Below, piece by piece: positions 22,879 to 36,700 of a DNA stretch of 64,000 nt. The DNA is from Macrostomum hystrix (Eukaryota; Platyhelminthes; Macrostomidae), in NCBI GenBank assembly GCA_950097015.1, contig CATNEN010000039.1, positions 6,774,501 to 6,838,500 on the forward strand, in the 5' to 3' direction. Positions within the stretch are counted from its first letter, which is position 1. Each line of letters opens with the position of its first letter. The translations under genes were made by a program, and so were the position numbers. The notes under the pieces were generated by a model, which was not told the DNA's origin, made no database searches, and saw only the letters and a list, made by a program, of their open reading frames with translations.

Positions 22879-25800
22879 CTACTGCATCTGCAGATGAGGC
22901 GGAGCGCTAAGCACTGGCTGAGCTGATGCCATAATCATTCCCGGTGGTAGATTGACGGGAGGATAAATACTCGAAGGAGGCGGCGGCAACTGCTGCTGCT
23001 GATTGACTCCAATTGAAACGCTAGCCGCAGCGGCGGCTCCATCTTCGCCGGGTGGCTTACCGACGGTCCTAGCCGGCGGCGACTTCGGCCGCAGCCGTTC
23101 GATCTCCTCGGTGCAGCCGGTCAAGTGGCCGTTCTGCTGGTCACGCGTGAAGTAGCCGGAGTAGATGCCGGCGTCGAAGTTTGAGGCGGCCAGCTCCGGG
23201 CCTAGCGACAGCCAGCCCTTGCGAACCGTGTCGTCGCGAGCGAACAGATGCAGGCGACGGCGGCCCAGGCAGAAGTGCTCGATGATGTTGAATAGCTCAG
23301 GCGGGTGCGCCTTCTGGCCCCAGCCTGGCTCCTCGTGCATGATCAGGTCGATGTCAACATTGGCGTGGATGAAGTCGCCGTCAGTGGAGCGACGCACGGT
23401 GCCTTTGATGCCCATCAGGCAGTGCTCCTTGGTGGGCTGGAACAGTGCCGTCTCCGCCTCCACCTGCGGCCAATCAGATATCGAAGGGGAGTGGAATAAT
23501 TAAGCTACGAACCAATCACAAAACATGTGAGGCAGCGAATAATTAGGACCTTTTCTTATTTGAATTCTCGCCACTTTTCTTCCACCCACCCAAATTTCGG
23601 TGTATAATTATAGAGAGAAATAAATTGTAGAAAGACAACCGGTACGATCTAGACAACCTGGAAGCGATTCCAACTCCTAGCAACTTTCCCCGTTCTGCTC
23701 CAGAATTGTGCTCGCTACCAAATAAACCGAGTTCCTTTTTAGTTATTTTCTAATAGGAGTAAACGGATAAATCCCTTTACCTTCCCGATTCTCTCCCAAG
23801 GACCACTCATCAGCCTTCTTCACCCAAATCCCCCTATTATATGACCCTTTTGAAAACCCAATATACCGCCCTGAATCCCACCTATAAAAGTTCACCTGAA
23901 GTCTGCCCGAAGTCCACCTGAGGCTCCTTAAATACACCCCTGAAGTCCCAAAACTCCGCCTTAATCCCCTAAAGAAACTGTACTAATCCCGGACCCCATA
24001 GAGGAAAGAAAGTGAGAGTGCGAAGGACTTTCACCAGGCATCTTTGATCCATCCTGATACGCCCCACGGACTGTGTGACACCTTAGCCCTCGTGCCAGCA
24101 GCAGTAAATTCCTCTCCCATTGTTAGTAGCTGGTGTCTTGCCGCTCGGGCATTAGCGCTACCTCAGGTATAACCCGAACTGCGTGGAAAATACTTATCCC
24201 CACCTTCATAACTTACACTACCATCCCCCCCAATACTCAGCTCACCAACCCCAAATCCAACAAATAGAGAGAGAGAGAGAGCTGAGAGGTCTGCTACACA
24301 TGAAAATCCGGGAAAATCCCACATTCCAAAACGTTCACTCAATGTGGGCTGTTTCTGAGAACTGATTGTGCAGTAGGTGCCGAAAATAGTTTAAAACGAC
24401 GTCCACTTCTGATTCAAGTGTCATAGTTGGAATAAATCTAGCAATGCCCGTTGAGAAACAGGAGATGAGACAGTTGTAGAAAAGCGCATTACCAGTTTGT
24501 GACCCGGTCGGCCTTTGTTAGTCTTGATCCAGCAAATGTCCTCGCAGCGGCGGTAGCCCCACTTGCGAAGGCAGCGCCGGCCGTGCTCAAGGCTCTCGCC
24601 GTTGCCGCACCAGAGCCAGACGAAGGAGCGCGGCGCAGAGATGTCCTCAATCTGCAGTCGCTCAATTTCGTCCCAGGACCAGTAGCGAGGAAAATAGACG
24701 CCGTGCGAACGATTATACTCCTCTAGCGGCGGCTCAATTAGGATAGCGTCAAATTTGCAGTTGAGATCGTTCAGGTTAAAGGTGAGCAATTCGCACCTGT
24801 TCGGACGTGAGAAAAGCGACTGGAATAAAAAACTTTCTTTTAAAACTCCAGAACAAGGACTATTAACAAAGAAAGACAATTTATTGTGGGGCATGTGAGA
24901 CAGCTGAACTAATTGGGTAGATTGTATTATAGAGGTCTACTATAGCATTTTGCGGTCTAGTTGGGACAGCGGGCTTTTAAATTGGACACAGAGTTGTCTG
25001 CTGCTCCAACCAGCGACTGCTGTCTATGGCCAACTCTAAAAGACACACACGGGCTTTAATCCACCAGGCCAGTTGATGGCGACGTAGCCAGAATGAGGTT
25101 GAAGGTTGACAGATGGGCTCTTCTGGGTGTGAACGTTCTTTCGAACTCGTGTTCCACGAACACTTCTGCCGAAGCCGCGTCGAGTCCAGACTCCGTAGCC
25201 GGATTCATCGAGGTGCACCAGCTCGACGAACGGTGGTAGGTTGACCAACAATTGAGCGAAATCCTGCCTCTTTGCTTTGTTCTCTTCTGTGTTTCGTGAC
25301 TCGGGAACGTCACCTTCCCTCGAAGGACACTTCATGGTGAAAAGATGTCCATCCAATGATCGTGATATCGTTGAAAGGTCGACACTCTCCAGGGTATCAT
25401 GAAACCCAGCCAGCAGGGCAGTGCGCAGCTGCTGCAACGTGAGAAACGGGTTGTCCTCCACCGCAGCTAGCAGAAAGTCATTCATAGGCTCGGTGAGCTT
25501 TCGATTCTTGGTTCCACCCATGGGCAGTGCATGGCGTCTCCCTTCCAAATCAAAGGCGTGGCAGATGTTGTACACGGAGGTTCGCTTGATGTCCAGCATT
25601 CGAGAAATTTCGCTCACTGGCTCACCTCTTTGCCAGGCTTGAATAACGAGGTCTCTTTTTTCTCGAGTTATTTTAGCGTACGCAGGATTCTCCATTGAGT
25701 CTCTTGATTACGAACAGTAAAATGGTGTCAACATGTTTGCGCAGCCAAATTTAAAAGCCTGTTTGTTTTTATTGGATTTAGCCATAGACAAGTGTTTGAA

Positions 25801-27514
25801 TGTCTAAATTGAAAGCCCGCTTGTCTAATTTAAAAGCCAGTGTGTGTCTTTTAGAGTTGGCCATAGACAGCAGTCGCTGGTTGGAGCAGCAGACAACTCA
25901 GTGTCCAATTTAAAAGCCCGCTGTCCCAACTAGACCGCAAGATACTACAACAACAAAACACGTGCTATTCTAGCTTAGACAATTAAAAAAACTCTGGTTG
26001 CCTTTGGTTTTATCTTTTACAAAAGTTATTTATAGTATTGAGAATTCTAGGTGCTCAATGGTGCAAACCGAAGGCCGTAACAACAGAAAACACTAGCAAT
26101 AACACTGATTATTTGCGTAAAGATTCAGGTAAAAAGTTTGTCAAAATGACTCTTGCAATGTGCCCTATGGTGTACCATGGGGTACATATGGTATAATATC
26201 CCTACTCACTTGTGATACATTGGCGGCGTGGCCGTCTCCTTCACCAGCTCGTCCTTCAATCGGATCAGTTCGCGCAATTTCGGATATTCTACGAAACGAT
26301 TCTCTAAGCCGGCGTCGCGAATGAAATTCTGCGGCCTCAGGCCTGAATCGACAAAGTGCTGGCTGTAATCGTTGTGCGGATTGGCCGACTGGGTGCCCTT
26401 CAGGAAGATATTCTTGAAGTCGGCAGGATTCCTAGTATTGCCGGCCGCATCCTGAGTCGATAGCAAGCTGGCCGCCTGTGTGCGAAAATGCGGCTTGCTA
26501 AATATAGCTTCTGAACCTATAGACACGTGAAGAACCTAAAAAAACTGAATATTTACCATTAAAAGCGTGGTGATCGCGTTTGACCATGTTTGGTCATAAA
26601 TTATCGTGAAATTTCTTAGTTTTTAAGATTTCGATAATACTCGAAATATAAAATAGTAACAGATTAAAACCTGCGACAAGCAGTCAGGCCAGATAGCACA
26701 ACCGCAGGCATTGCCGGGCGCATCTGAAGGCAGCGTACTAGCTGTTCAGTCCATGGACTGGGGGAAGCCACACCCACACCTAATTACCCCAGCTAATGCT
26801 GATATCTATTTAATTTCTGGGTGAACTGAAGCAATGCTGAGTTAATTGTGTCTTGCAAAAGGACACAAATCGTTCCACTGGAGTCCGAAATCGAACCCCC
26901 GACCTTTAAGTCGTGAGTTCTGATGATGCTCTAACTACTCCGCTGGATTTGGAAGACTTCGACCAAAACCTGATGAAACAGGCGCCATTTTAACTCACAA
27001 CTTCCTCCGCTGTCTTTTGCACCTCGACGGCCGAGTCGCCACCGACACTCTGCAATCGGCTGTGACGCAACAGCTGCGGCTGCTTGTGAAATGCCAGCTG
27101 CGCGGAGGCCGTCATTGTCGTTGCCGAGGTTGGCGCAGCAGTAGCCGACTTTGCCATTGAAGAAGTCGCCACTCTGAATGAAGAACGCTGCCGCAGCAGT
27201 GGCGGTGGCGGTGGGGCAGCCGATCGACGAATTCCTACAACGTAGGCCTCGGGATCGAAGCCAGCCTTGCCCAACGCCCTGGACAGCTGACCCGGGTGCA
27301 CCAGGCCGAACAGGTGTGCCAGCGAGTGCCGCCGAATGGCCTGACGCTGTCGCAAATGTCGCAGCCAGCGTCGACGAGTGCGCTGCAACTGTCGAGCGGC
27401 TTCAGCAGGCGACGAGTCGACATCGTTGGGTTGTTGACTGCCGACGTCAGCATCGTCTTTTGGTTTGTCGATTGTCGGCGGTGGAGGCATCTGGCATTTC
27501 GGATCCATTGACAT
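22879..27514 (-). CDS. METTL14: METTL14, m6A methyltransferase non-catalytic subunit, 4 exons
   Basis: METTL14 pairs with METTL3 to methylate adenosine in mRNA; it positions RNA and is itself catalytically inactive. Exons: 27514-26999, 26475-26210 (acceptor slightly uncertain), 24796-24493 and 23463-22879; phases join to ~556 residues. Conserved blocks: [44 protein letters not shown] (EPPL at ~282-285, the inactive counterpart of METTL3 DPPW), [69 protein letters not shown] and [16 protein letters not shown]. The N-terminus has an Arg/Gln-rich helix like that of animal METTL14. The C-terminus is Pro/Ala/Gln-rich and has no RGG repeats. Intron 2 hosts a DDE transposon, intron 1 a SINE. Confidence 0.95.
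24950..25940 (-). mobile_element. Internally deleted Tc1/IS630-like DNA transposon with 99-bp terminal inverted repeats
   Basis: Positions 24950-25048 and 25842-25940 are inverted repeats of 99 bp that I can match with a single mismatch; the tips read TTGCGGTCTAGTTGGG. A minus-strand frame (25695-25036) encodes 219 residues. It has a paired HTH region ([20 protein letters not shown]) and a [12 protein letters not shown] segment. It then has [17 protein letters not shown], resembling the first catalytic Asp region of IS630/Tc1 DDE transposases. After ~50 more residues the frame runs into the inverted repeat, so the rest of the catalytic domain is missing. No clear target duplication was found. 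Inserted in METTL14 intron 2. Confidence 0.8.
26684..26950 (-). mobile_element. tRNA-derived SINE, copy C
   Basis: Same family as 22260-22541 on the minus strand: AGTCCATGGACTGGGG, TTACCCCAGCTAATGCTG, TGAACTGAAGCAATGC, AATCGAACCCCCGACCTTTA and AAGTCGTGAG in matching order. Located in METTL14 intron 1. Confidence 0.75.
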
Positions 27515-27772
27515 GCTTAACTATTATAGTAGCTGAATCAGTAAAAATGACCCCTGATCGTTAGCTGAACTCTCTTCAAATTTTTGCCGCTTCCGTCGAC
27601 GTTGTCAATGTCAACGTGCCAAGCTTGCTGGCTTTGTTAGTTTTTGTCTGAAGCAAAATATTATTTAGTAACGCTAGAAGACAGTGCCAACAGTTTTAAA
27701 TCTTAAGTGGCAGTGGCAGTAGTACAGTACAATACTATCAAGCTGACAGTCGAGGCGACAAATATCTGTGTA
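27515..27772. promoter_or_regulatory. METTL14 5' flank between start codon and satellite
   Basis: About 260 bp of non-coding sequence is all that separates the METTL14 ATG from the 17.6-kb satellite. The promoter must lie here, inside the satellite or beyond it. No core element assigned. Confidence 0.35.
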
Positions 27773-30700
27773 CATCTGATAGGATTTGACTAGGGAAATA
27801 CCGAAGCATCTGATTGGATCTGAATGGGGAAATACCGAAGCATCTGATGGGATATAAATGGGGAAATACTGAAGCATCTGATGGGATCTGAATGGGGAAA
27901 TAATGAAGCATCCGTTAGGATCTGAATGGGGAAATAATGAAGCATCCGTTAGGATCTGAATGGGGAAATAATGAAGCATCTGATGGGATATGAATGGGGA
28001 AATACTGAAGCATCTGATGGGATCTGAATGGGGAAATAATGAAGCATCCGTTAGGATCTGAATGGGGAAATAATGAAGCATCCGTTAGGATCTGAATGGG
28101 GAAATAATGAAGCATCCGTTAGGATCTGAATGGGGAAATAATGAAGCATCCGTTAGGATCTGAATGGGGAAATAATGAAGCATCTGATGGGATCTGATTA
28201 GGGAAATACTGAAGCAATCGATAGAGTCTGATTAGGGAAATACTGAAGCATCTGATGGGATCTGATTAGGGAAATACTGAAGCATCTGATGGGATCTGAT
28301 TAGGGAAATACTGAAGCAATCGATAGGGTCTGATTAGGGAAATACTGAAGCAATCGATAAGGTCTGATTAGGGAAATACTGAAGCAATCGATAGAGTCTG
28401 ATTAGTGAAATACTGTAGCAATCGATAGAGTCTGATTAGGGAAATACTGAAGCAATCGATAGGGTCTGATTAGGGAAATACTAAAGCAATCGATAGAGTC
28501 TGATTAGGGAAATGCTGAAGCAATCGATAGAGTCTGATTAGTGAAATACTAAAGCAATCGATAGAGTCTGATTAGGGAAATGCTGAAGCAATCGATAGAG
28601 TCTGATTAGTGAAATACTAAAGCAATCGATAGAGTCTGATTAGGGAAATACTGAAGCAATCGATAGAGTCTGATTAGGGAAATGCTGAAGCAATCGATAG
28701 GGTCTGATTAGGGAAATACTAAAGCAATCGATAGAGTCTGATTAGGGAAATGCTGAAGCAATCGATAGGGTCTGATTAGTGAAATGCTGAAGCAATCGAT
28801 AGAGTCTGATTAGGGAAATACTGAAGCAATCGATAGAGTCTGATTAGTGAAATACTAAAGCAATCGATAGAGTCTGATTAGGGAAATACTGAAGCAATCG
28901 ATAGAGTCTGATTAGGGAAATGCTGAAGCAATCGATAGGGTCTGATTAGGGAAATACTAAAGCAATCGATAGAGTCTGATTAGGGAAATGCTGAAGCAAT
29001 CGATAGGGTCTGATTAGTGAAATGCTGAAGCAATCGATAGAGTCTGATTAGGGAAATACTGAAGCAATCGATAGAGTCTGATTAGTGAAATACTAAAGCA
29101 ATCGATAGAGTTTGATTAGGGAAATACTAAAGCAATCGATAGAGTCTGATTAGGGAAATGCTGAAGCAATCGATAGAGTCTGATTAGTGAAATACTAAAG
29201 CAATCGATAGAGTTTGATTAGGGAAATACTAAAGCAATCGATAGAGTTTGATTAGGGAAATACTGAAGCAATCGATAGAGTCTGATTAGTGAAATACTGA
29301 AGCAATCGATAGAGTTTGATTAGGGAAATACTGAAGCAATCGATAGAGTTTGACTAGGGAAATACTGAAGCAATCGATAGGGCCTGATTAGGGAAATACT
29401 GTAGCAATCGATAGGGTCTGATTAGTGAAATGCTGAAGCAATCGATAGAGTCTGATTAGGGAAATACTGAAGCAATCGATAGAGTCTGATTAGTGAAATA
29501 CTAAAGCAATCGATAGAGTTTGATTAGGGAAATACTAAAGCAATCGATAGAGACTGATTAGGGAAATGCTGAAGCAATCGATAGAGTCTGATTAGTGAAA
29601 TACTAAAGCAATCGATAGAGTTTGATTAGGGAAATACTGAAGCAATCGATAGGGTCTGATTAGGGAAATACTGAAGCAATCAATAGGGTCTGATTAGGGA
29701 AATACTGTAGCAATCGATAGGGTCTGATTAGGGAAATACTGAAGCAATCGATAGAGTTTGATTAGGGAAATACTGAAGCAATCGATAGAGTCTGATTAGG
29801 GAAATACTGTAGCAATCGATAGGGCCTGATTAGGGAAATACTAAAGCATCTGATGGGATCTGAATGGGGAAATAATGAAGCATCCGTTAGGATCTGAATG
29901 GGGAAATAATGAAGCATCCGTTAGGATCTGAATGGGGAAATAATGAAGCATCCGTTAGGATCTGAATGGGGAAATAATGAAGCATCTGATGGGATCTGAT
30001 TAGGGAAATACTGAAGCAATCGATAGAGTCTGATTAGGGAAATACTGAAGCATCTGATGGGATCTGATTAGGGAAATACTGAAGCATCTGATGGGATCTG
30101 ATTAGGGAAATACTGAAGCAATCGATAGGGTCTGATTAGGGAAATACTGAAGCAATCGATAGAGTCTGATTAGGGAAATACTGAAGCAATCGATAAGGTC
30201 TGATTAGGGAAATACTGAAGCAATCGATAGAGTCTGATTAGTGAAATACTGTAGCAATCGATAGAGTCTGATTAGGGAAATACTGAAGCAATCGATAGAG
30301 TCTGATTAGTGAAATACTGTAGCAATCGATAGAGTCTGATTAGTGAAATACTAAAGCAATCGATAGAGTCTGATTAGGGAAATGCTGAAGCAATCGATAG
30401 AGTCTGATTAGTGAAATACTAAAGCAATCGATAGAGTCTGATTAGGGAAATACTGAAGCAATCGATAGAGTCTGATTAGGGAAATGCTGAAGCAATCGAT
30501 AGGGTCTGATTAGGGAAATACTAAAGCAATCGATAGAGTCTGATTAGGGAAATGCTGAAGCAATCGATAGGGTCTGATTAGTGAAATGCTGAAGCAATCG
30601 ATAGAGTCTGATTAGGGAAATACTGAAGCAATCGATAGAGTCTGATTAGTGAAATACTAAAGCAATCGATAGAGTTTGATTAGGGAAATACTAAAGCAAT

Positions 30701-33700
30701 CGATAGAGTCTGATTGGGGAAATGCTGAAGCAATCGATAGAGTCTGATTAGTGAAATACTAAAGCAATCGATAGAGTCTGATTAGGGAAATACTAAAGCA
30801 ATCGATAGAGTTTGATTAGGGAAATACTGAAGCAATCGATAGAGTCTGATTAGTGAAATACTGAAGCAATCGATAGAGTTTGATTAGGGAAATACTGAAG
30901 CAATCGATAGAGTTTGATTAGGGAAATACTGAAGCAATCGATAGGGCCTGATTAGGGAAATACTGTAGCAATCGATAGGGTCTGATTAGTGAAATGCTGA
31001 AGCAATCGATAGAGTCTGATTAGGGAAATACTGAAGCAATCGATAGAGTCTGATTAGTGAAATACTAAAGCAATCGATAGAGTTTGATTAGGGAAATACT
31101 AAAGCAATCGATAGAGTCTGATTAGGGAAATGCTGAAGCAATCGATAGAGTCTGATTAGTGAAATACTAAAGCAATCGATAGAGTTTGATTAGGGAAATA
31201 CTGAAGCAATCGATAGGGTCTGATTAGGGAAATACTGAAGCAATCAATAGGGTCTGATTAGGGAAATACTGTAGCAATCGATAGGGTCTGATTAGGGAAA
31301 TACTGAAGCAATCGATAGAGTTTGATTAGGGAAATACTGAAGCAATCGATAGAGTCTGATTAGGGAAATACTATAGCAATCGATAGGGCCAGATTAGGGA
31401 AATACTGTAGCAATCGATAGAGTCTGATTAGGGAAATACTGAAGCAATCGATAGGGCCTGATTAGGGAAATACTGTAGCAATCGATAGAGTCTGATTAGG
31501 GAAATACTGAAGCAATCGATAGGGTCTGATTAGGGAAATACTGAAGCAATCGATAGAGTCTGATTAGGGAAATACTAAAGCAATCGATAGAGTCTGATTA
31601 GGGAAATACTGAAGCATCTGATGGGATCTGATTAGGGAAATACTGAAGCAATCGATAGGGTCTGATTAGGGAAATACTGAAGCAATCGATAAGGTCTGAT
31701 TAGGGAAATACTGAAGCCATCGATAGAGTCTGATTAGTGAAATACTGTAGCAATCGATAGAGTCTGATTAGGGAAATACTGAAGCAATCGATAGGGTCTG
31801 ATTAGGGAAATACTAAAGCAATCGATAGAGTCTGATTAGGGAAATGCTGAAGCAATCGATAGAGTCTGATTAGTGAAATACTAAAGCAATCGATAGAGTC
31901 TGATTAGGGAAATGCTGAAGCAATCGATAGAGTCTGATTAGTGAAATACTAAAGCAATCGATAGAGTCTGATTAGGGAAATACTGTAGCAATCGATAGAG
32001 TCTGATTAGGGAAATGCTGAAGCAATCGATAGGGTCTGATTAGGGAAATACTAAAGCAATCGATAGAGTCTGATTAGGGAAATGCTGAAGCAATCGATAG
32101 GGTCTGATTAGTGAAATGCTGAAGCAATCGATAGAGTCTGATTAGGGAAATACTGAAGCAATCGATAGAGTCTGATTAGTGAAATACTAAAGCAATCGAT
32201 AGAGTCTGATTAGGGAAATACTGAAGCAATCGATAGAGTCTGATTAGGGAAATGCTGAAGCAATCGATAGGGTCTGATTAGGGAAATACTAAAGCAATCG
32301 ATAGAGTCTGATTAGGGAAATGCTGAAGCAATCGATAGGGTCTGATTAGTGAAATGCTGAAGCAATCGATAGAGTCTGATTAGGGAAATACTGAAGCAAT
32401 CGATAGAGTCTGATTAGTGAAATACTAAAGCAATCGATAGAGTTTGATTAGGGAAATACTAAAGCAATCGATAGAGTCTGATTAGGGAAATGCTGAAGCA
32501 ATCGATAGAGTCTGATTAGTGAAATACTAAAGCAATCGATAGAGTTTGATTAGGGAAATACTAAAGCAATCGATAGAGTTTGATTAGGGAAATACTGAAG
32601 CAATCGATAGAGTCTGATTAGTGAAATACTGAAGCAATCGATAGAGTTTGATTAGGGAAATACTGAAGCAATCGATAGAGTTTGACTAGGGAAATACTGA
32701 AGCAATCGATAGGGCCTGATTAGGGAAATACTGTAGCAATCGATAGGGTCTGATTAGTGAAATGCTGAAGCAATCGATAGAGTCTGATTAGGGAAATACT
32801 GAAGCAATCGATAGAGTCTGATTAGTGAAATACTAAAGCAATCGATAGAGTTTGATTAGGGAAATACTAAAGCAATCGATAGAGACTGATTAGGGAAATG
32901 CTGAAGCAATCGATAGAGTCTGATTAGTGAAATACTAAAGCAATCGATAGAGTTTGATTAGGGAAATACTGAAGCAATCGATAGGGTCTGATTAGGGAAA
33001 TACTGAAGCAATCAATTGGGTCTGATTAGGGAAATACTGTAGCAATCGATAGGGTCTGATTAGGGAAATACTGAAGCAATCGATAGAGTTTGATTAGGGA
33101 AATACTGAAGCAATCGATAGAGTCTGATTAGGGAAATACTGTAGCAATCGATAGGGCCTGATTAGGGAAATACTAAAGCATCTGATGGGATCTGAATGGG
33201 GAAATAATGAAGCATCCGTTAGGATCTGAATGGGGAAATAATGAAGCATCCGTTAGGATCTGAATGGGGAAATAATGAAGCATCCGTTAGGATCTGAATG
33301 GGGAAATAATGAAGCATCTGATGGGATCTGATTAGGGAAATACTGAAGCAATCGATAGAGTCTGATTAGGGAAATACTGAAGCATCTGATGGGATCTGAT
33401 TAGGGAAATACTGAAGCATCTGATGGGATCTGATTAGGGAAATACTGAAGCAATCGATAGGGTCTGATTAGGGAAATACTGAAGCAATCGATAGAGTCTG
33501 ATTAGGGAAATACTGAAGCAATCGATAAGGTCTGATTAGGGAAATACTGAAGCAATCGATAGAGTCTGATTAGTGAAATACTGTAGCAATCGATAGAGTC
33601 TGATTAGGGAAATACTGAAGCAATCGATAGAGTCTGATTAGTGAAATACTGTAGCAATCGATAGAGTCTGATTAGTGAAATACTAAAGCAATCGATAGAG

Positions 33701-36700
33701 TCTGATTAGGGAAATGCTGAAGCAATCGATAGAGTCTGATTAGTGAAATACTAAAGCAATCGATAAGGTCTGATTAGGGAAATACTGAAGCCATCGATAG
33801 AGTCTGATTAGTGAAATACTGTAGCAATCGATAGAGTCTGATTAGGGAAATACTGAAGCAATCGATAGGGTCTGATTAGGGAAATACTAAAGCAATCGAT
33901 AGAGTCTGATTAGGGAAATGCTGAAGCAATCGATAGAGTCTGATTAGTGAAATACTAAAGCAATCGATAGAGTCTGATTAGGGAAATGCTGAAGCAATCG
34001 ATAGAGTCTGATTAGTGAAATACTAAAGCAATCGATAGAGTCTGATTAGGGAAATACTGTAGCAATCGATAGAGTCTGATTAGGGAAATGCTGAAGCAAT
34101 CGATAGGGTCTGATAAGGGAAATACTAAAGCAATCGATAGAGTCTGATTAGGGAAATGCTGAAGCAATCGATAGGGTCTGATTAGTGAAATGCTGAAGCA
34201 ATCGATAGAGTCTGATTAGGGAAATACTGAAGCAATCGATAGAGTCTGATTAGTGAAATACTAAAGCAATCGATAGAGTCTGATTAGGGAAATACTGAAG
34301 CAATCGATAGAGTCTGATTAGGGAAATGCTGAAGCAATCGATAGGGTCTGATTAGGGAAATACTAAAGCAATCGATAGAGTCTGATTAGGGAAATGCTGA
34401 AGCAATCGATAGGGTCTGATTAGTGAAATGCTGAAGCAATCGATAGAGTCTGATTAGGGAAATACTGAAGCAATCGATAGAGTCTGATTAGTGAAATACT
34501 AAAGCAATCGATAGAGTTTGATTAGGGAAATACTAAAGCAATCGATAGAGTCTGATTAGGGAAATGCTGAAGCAATCGATAGAGTCTGATTAGTGAAATA
34601 CTAAAGCAATCGATAGAGTTTGATTAGGGAAATACTAAAGCAATCGATAGAGTTTGATTAGGGAAATACTGAAGCAATCGATAGAGTCTGATTAGTGAAA
34701 TACTGAAGCAATCGATAGAGTTTGATTAGGGAAATACTGAAGCAATCGATAGAGTTTGACTAGGGAAATACTGAAGCAATCGATAGGGCCTGATTAGGGA
34801 AATACTGTAGCAATCGATAGGGTCTGATTAGTGAAATGCTGAAGCAATCGATAGAGTCTGATTAGGGAAATACTGAAGCAATCGATAGAGTCTGATTAGT
34901 GAAATACTAAAGCAATCGATAGAGTTTGATTAGGGAAATACTAAAGCAATCGATAGAGACTGATTAGGGAAATGCTGAAGCAATCGATAGAGTCTGATTA
35001 GTGAAATACTAAAGCAATCGATAGAGTTTGATTAGGGAAATACTGAAGCAATCGATAGGGTCTGATTAGGGAAATACTGAAGCAATCAATTGGGTCTGAT
35101 TAGGGAAATACTGTAGCAATCGATAGGGTCTGATTAGTGAAATACTAAAGCAATCGATAGAGTCTGATTAGGGAAATGCTGAAGCAATCGATAGAGTCTG
35201 ATTAGTGAAATACTAAAGCAATCGATAGAGTCTGATTAGGGAAATACTGTAGCAATCGATAGAGTCTGATTAGGGAAATGCTGAAGCAATCGATAGGGTC
35301 TGATTAGGGAAATACTAAAGCAATCGATAGAGTCTGATTAGGGAAATGCTGAAGCAATCGATAGGGTCTGATTAGTGAAATGCTGAAGCAATCGATAGAG
35401 TCTGATTAGGGAAATACTGAAGCAATCGATAGAGTCTGATTAGTGAAATACTAAAGCAATCGATAGAGTCTGATTAGGGAAATACTGAAGCAATCGATAG
35501 AGTCTGATTAGGGAAATGCTGAAGCAATCGATAGGGTCTGATTAGGGAAATACTAAAGCAATCGATAGAGTCTGATTAGGGAAATGCTGAAGCAATCGAT
35601 AGGGTCTGATTAGTGAAATGCTGAAGCAATCGATAGAGTCTGATTAGGGAAATACTGAAGCAATCGATAGAGTCTGATTAGTGAAATACTAAAGCAATCG
35701 ATAGAGTTTGATTAGGGAAATACTAAAGCAATCGATAGAGTCTGATTAGGGAAATGCTGAAGCAATCGATAGAGTCTGATTAGTGAAATACTAAAGCAAT
35801 CGATAGAGTTTGATTAGGGAAATACTAAAGCAATCGATAGAGTTTGATTAGGGAAATACTGAAGCAATCGATAGAGTCTGATTAGTGAAATACTGAAGCA
35901 ATCGATAGAGTTTGATTAGGGAAATACTGAAGCAATCGATAGAGTTTGACTAGGGAAATACTGAAGCAATCGATAGGGCCTGATTAGGGAAATACTGTAG
36001 CAATCGATAGGGTCTGATTAGTGAAATGCTGAAGCAATCGATAGAGTCTGATTAGGGAAATACTGAAGCAATCGATAGAGTCTGATTAGTGAAATACTAA
36101 AGCAATCGATAGAGTTTGATTAGGGAAATACTAAAGCAATCGATAGAGACTGATTAGGGAAATGCTGAAGCAATCGATAGAGTCTGATTAGTGAAATACT
36201 AAAGCAATCGATAGAGTTTGATTAGGGAAATACTGAAGCAATCGATAGGGTCTGATTAGGGAAATACTGAAGCAATCAATTGGGTCTGATTAGGGAAATA
36301 CTGTAGCAATCGATAGGGTCTGATTAGGGAAATACTGAAGCAATCGATAGAGTTTGATTAGGGAAATACTGAAGCAATCGATAGAGTCTGATTAGGGAAA
36401 TACTGTAGCAATCGATAGGGCCTGATTAGGGAAATACTAAAGCATCTGATGGGATCTGAATGGGGAAATAATGAAGCATCCGTTAGGATCTGAATGGGGA
36501 AATAATGAAGCATCCGTTAGGATCTGAATGGGGAAATAATGAAGCATCCGTTAGGATCTGAATGGGGAAATAATGAAGCATCTGATGGGATCTGATTAGG
36601 GAAATACTGAAGCAATCGATAGAGTCTGATTAGGGAAATACTGAAGCATCTGATGGGATCTGATTAGGGAAATACTGAAGCATCTGATGGGATCTGATTA

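Noticed and set aside
24797-24819. METTL14 exon 3 starting at TTCCAG^TCGC
   Set aside because: It breaks phase with exon 2; the internal acceptor GAACAG^GTGC gives MYHKCELLTF, which matches the family.
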